A model generated the notes under the pieces. That model was given only the letters and a program-made list of their open reading frames with translations, did no database searches and was not told the DNA's origin. The translations under genes were made by a program, and so were the position numbers. A DNA stretch of 21,477 nucleotides from Candidatus Methanophagales archaeon (GTDB lineage Archaea; Halobacteriota; Syntropharchaeia; Alkanophagales; Methanospirareceae), in the NCBI GenBank assembly GCA_023131215.1, contig JAGLZV010000003.1:1-21477 (forward strand), in the 5' to 3' direction. Below are positions 19,853 through 21,477 of this stretch, in pieces. How positions within the stretch are numbered: position 1 is the stretch's first letter; the number at the start of each line of letters is the position of its first letter.

Positions 19853-21157
19853 ATGAAGACGAAAATATTGGTTGTGGATCTGGAAAGCGCTTATGAAACG
19901 GTTACAGAAATGGGATACGAGTTCCGAGTGCGTAAATATGTGTATCCCCACCTGCAAGGGAAAGATGACTTGAGTGTCATAGCTTTATTTGGTGAAGATG
20001 CAACCAAATCGAATTTTAAACATGCATGCAGTATTCGTACGGTAGATTTTATCACAGGTTTAGGACATGGAAACGTGAATGTTTTCACAGGGCATGAACA
20101 TGAAGAACTATGGCGTGTTGGAAATTATAATAGCCAGGAAGCAAGAGGGAAGATAATACACCTCCTGAGTTGTCTCACAGCTCAACAGCTTGGACGTGAT
20201 CTGGTTGAAAAAGGAGCTTTAGCTTATTTTGGTTACGACAAAGAGTTTGTAGTTTTAAGTAGCTACCCTGGACCTTCAGACATCACAGAAGACCCTATAG
20301 CCGATACATTTTTTGAATGTGATTCAGAGATAGACCAGCTTATTGCCGATGGATATCGAGCCAGCGAGGTTTATAGAAAGGTCATGGAACTGTACGAAAG
20401 GCAAATTGGGGAACTTGCTGAGAGTTATCCGGAAGTTGCAAAATGGCTCAGACATGATATGCAGGCACTGCGGAGATACGGTAATCCAAACGTTAGCCTT
20501 CCAGGAAAGGAACCAGCAATACCTGAGCTTGAACTCAATAAACCAGTTTCTGGTAAGTTACCTGCCACAGGTAGTTCGAAGATGTATCTACTTAAAGGGG
20601 TGGAGAGAGGTAGTAAACTCGTTGTAGACCTTGATGGTCCTGCTGACGTAAACTTTAACCTCTATATGAGATATGAACTTGAACCCACGTTAGACAATTG
20701 TGATTATAGTGGATGTGCAGGCAGTGCAAAGGAGAAGATAACAATTGATCCAACCAAGGCTGGCGACTATTACATCATGGTATATTCATATGAGGGGTCA
20801 GGGCTTTATACACTCTTAGCTGGCATGGAAGAGGACGGGGAAGAAATCCAAATTGGTGTCCCAGTATCAGGTGTATTATCTGAACATGATGCTAAATATT
20901 ATATGGTTAAGGAGGAAGAAGCAGGTAAGGAACTTATTGTAAATCTTGAAGGTCCTTCTGGCGCAGACTTCGACCTATATATAAGATATGGACTCAAACC
21001 CGAATGGACAGAGTGGGATGATAGAGGATATACATCCACATCTAAAGAAATAGTGAGAGCATATCCCACCAAAACTGGCAACTACTATATCATGGTACAT
21101 GCATACCGCAAATCGGGAGATTATACACTCAAAGCCTCACTTAAATCCTCAAGCTGA
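19853..21157 (+). CDS. Caspase-like cysteine protease with two PPC domains
   Basis: 434 aa. Residues 1-200 form a caspase/CHAT/C25-like fold: catalytic His72 in GLGHGN and catalytic Cys107 in HLLSCLTA, 35 residues apart, followed by GALAYFGYDKEF. Two PPC (bacterial pre-peptidase C-terminal) beta domains follow at about 228-320 and 333-428, each with a LKG/VKEEE..GKELIVNLEGP strand pair and a GDYYIMV or GNYYIMV ending. PPC domains are usually exported, yet the N-terminus (MKTKILVVDLES) has no signal peptide, so a cytosolic role is possible. It forms an operon with the 113-aa gene, with zero spacing. It could be a defence or stress protease; substrate unknown. Confidence 0.82.
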   Translation: MKTKILVVDLESAYETVTEMGYEFRVRKYVYPHLQGKDDLSVIALFGEDATKSNFKHACSIRTVDFITGLGHGNVNVFTGHEHEELWRVGNYNSQEARGKIIHLLSCLTAQQLGRDLVEKGALAYFGYDKEFVVLSSYPGPSDITEDPIADTFFECDSEIDQLIADGYRASEVYRKVMELYERQIGELAESYPEVAKWLRHDMQALRRYGNPNVSLPGKEPAIPELELNKPVSGKLPATGSSKMYLLKGVERGSKLVVDLDGPADVNFNLYMRYELEPTLDNCDYSGCAGSAKEKITIDPTKAGDYYIMVYSYEGSGLYTLLAGMEEDGEEIQIGVPVSGVLSEHDAKYYMVKEEEAGKELIVNLEGPSGADFDLYIRYGLKPEWTEWDDRGYTSTSKEIVRAYPTKTGNYYIMVHAYRKSGDYTLKASLKSSS

Positions 21158-21477
21158 AAGCTTCTTTATCGATTAAAGTCGAAGATGCGGTGTATTAGCA
21201 AGAACAGAATAAAATGGAAGGAAGTTATAACATCTTTATGTACAATAAGAAATAAATGAATATAAGATATATGATAAGGATGCCGCAGCGAATCAGAGTG
21301 CGGGGAGGATGAAGTAAAGATGGAAGGGGGGAAGGGAGAGCCAGAAATGGCTTCGTAAAAGAATCTGAAACTCAAAATAAACTAACTATGTTCATACCAA
21401 AATATTCGCCGCTTTGGTGGGATTATTGTTTTGGATGGCGCTGCATATATTTAGTACTTTATGGTGTATTACCTGCC
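21158..21477. other. Region without a supported gene at the window end
   Basis: 320 bp after the protease stop. It contains a palindromic GTTATAAC near 21225, a purine-rich stretch (about 21295-21345) and, from ATG 21388, a 30-codon frame that stays open to the window edge. A different frame of the same stretch encodes a hydrophobic run (FAALVGLLFWMAL) that could be the start of a membrane protein but lacks a clear start codon. Neither can be confirmed here. Confidence 0.4.

Noticed and set aside
20343..20627. A 94-codon frame in another frame of the protease gene
   Set aside because: It is entirely inside the caspase-like gene, whose own frame shows conserved catalytic and PPC motifs.
1..21477. 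tRNA or rRNA genes
   Set aside because: I looked in the gene-free gaps for a tRNA-like T-arm (GGTTCRANYCC) with acceptor pairing and for rRNA segments and saw none. The GGTTCGA at 1364-1370 belongs to intron domain V and its flank.

Overview
The window looks like a piece of an archaeal chromosome, probably Halobacteriota (methanogen, ANME or alkane-oxidiser lineages). The supporting evidence is a tRNA-dependent cysteine synthase (SepCysS), a PGF-CTERM surface-protein tail, a short 'core' MetE-type methyltransferase, an archaeal IGHMBP2-like helicase and BRE/TATA-like promoters. The lineage is inferred from gene content only. Coding regions are AT-rich, many intergenic stretches hold gene remnants, and the region reads as an accessory, recombination-prone segment with a few housekeeping genes embedded.

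Layout. 1-1.43 kb: a PGF-CTERM surface-protein piece, then an ORF-less group II intron of about 760 nt. 1.43-2.8 kb: SepCysS on the minus strand. 2.86-4.2 kb: a HicB antitoxin, a truncated HicA, a 5' scrap of an Mth938-like gene, a scrap of a C39-type peptidase, an unknown 110-aa gene and the intact Mth938-like gene. 4.25-5.5 kb: acylphosphatase (minus), a DUF167 protein, a palindromic repeat and a four-helix membrane protein. 5.5-6.0 kb: a GC-rich hairpin and a second, decayed hicBA pair. 6.0-9.4 kb: a single-chain restriction-modification enzyme followed closely by an MntA/HepT toxin-antitoxin pair. 9.4-10.9 kb: a small unknown ORF, a broken gene of about 280 codons and an overlapping four-helix membrane protein that together look like an inactivated sensor/membrane module. 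10.95-13.55 kb: a divergent 3' end of a helicase gene, a winged-helix regulator, and the intact UPF1-like helicase (minus). 13.55-15.8 kb: an inverted copy of the palindromic repeat, a short ORF, a GIY-YIG nuclease, an attC-like folded site, an unknown 111-aa gene and a DUF6398 gene that ends in a collapsed version of the same site. 16.07-17.3 kb: DEAD-box helicase (minus). 17.5-19.04 kb: MetE-like methyltransferase, a broken CopG-type antitoxin and a second, synonymously diverged MetE 3' end. 19.1-21.2 kb: a frameshifted glycosidase start, then a tight two-gene operon of an unknown 113-aa protein and a caspase-like protease with two PPC domains. The last 320 bases show no convincing gene.

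Three structural themes stand out. (1) Three genes (Mth938-like, UPF1-like helicase, MetE) each have a second short copy of one gene end about 0.5-0.6 kb away, with unrelated small genes between the copies. The differences are partly or mainly at third codon positions, and two of the copies keep their own stop codon, so they look like scars from recombination with related alleles and not like simple decayed duplications. (2) An attC-like folded site after the GIY-YIG gene shares 12 bp on its left and 9 bp on its right with a collapsed site after the DUF6398 gene, suggesting integron-cassette-like units. (3) Small hairpins followed by a CTGTGCTAA-type tail recur, and one lies inside an antitoxin gene and gives it an in-frame stop.

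Functionally, the accessory part is rich in defence and toxin-antitoxin genes (restriction-modification, MntA/HepT, HicBA twice, CopG-type antitoxin, sensor/membrane pair, caspase-like protease), many of them broken. The intact candidates for an undescribed system are the 113-aa plus caspase-PPC operon and the attC-like cassette pair.
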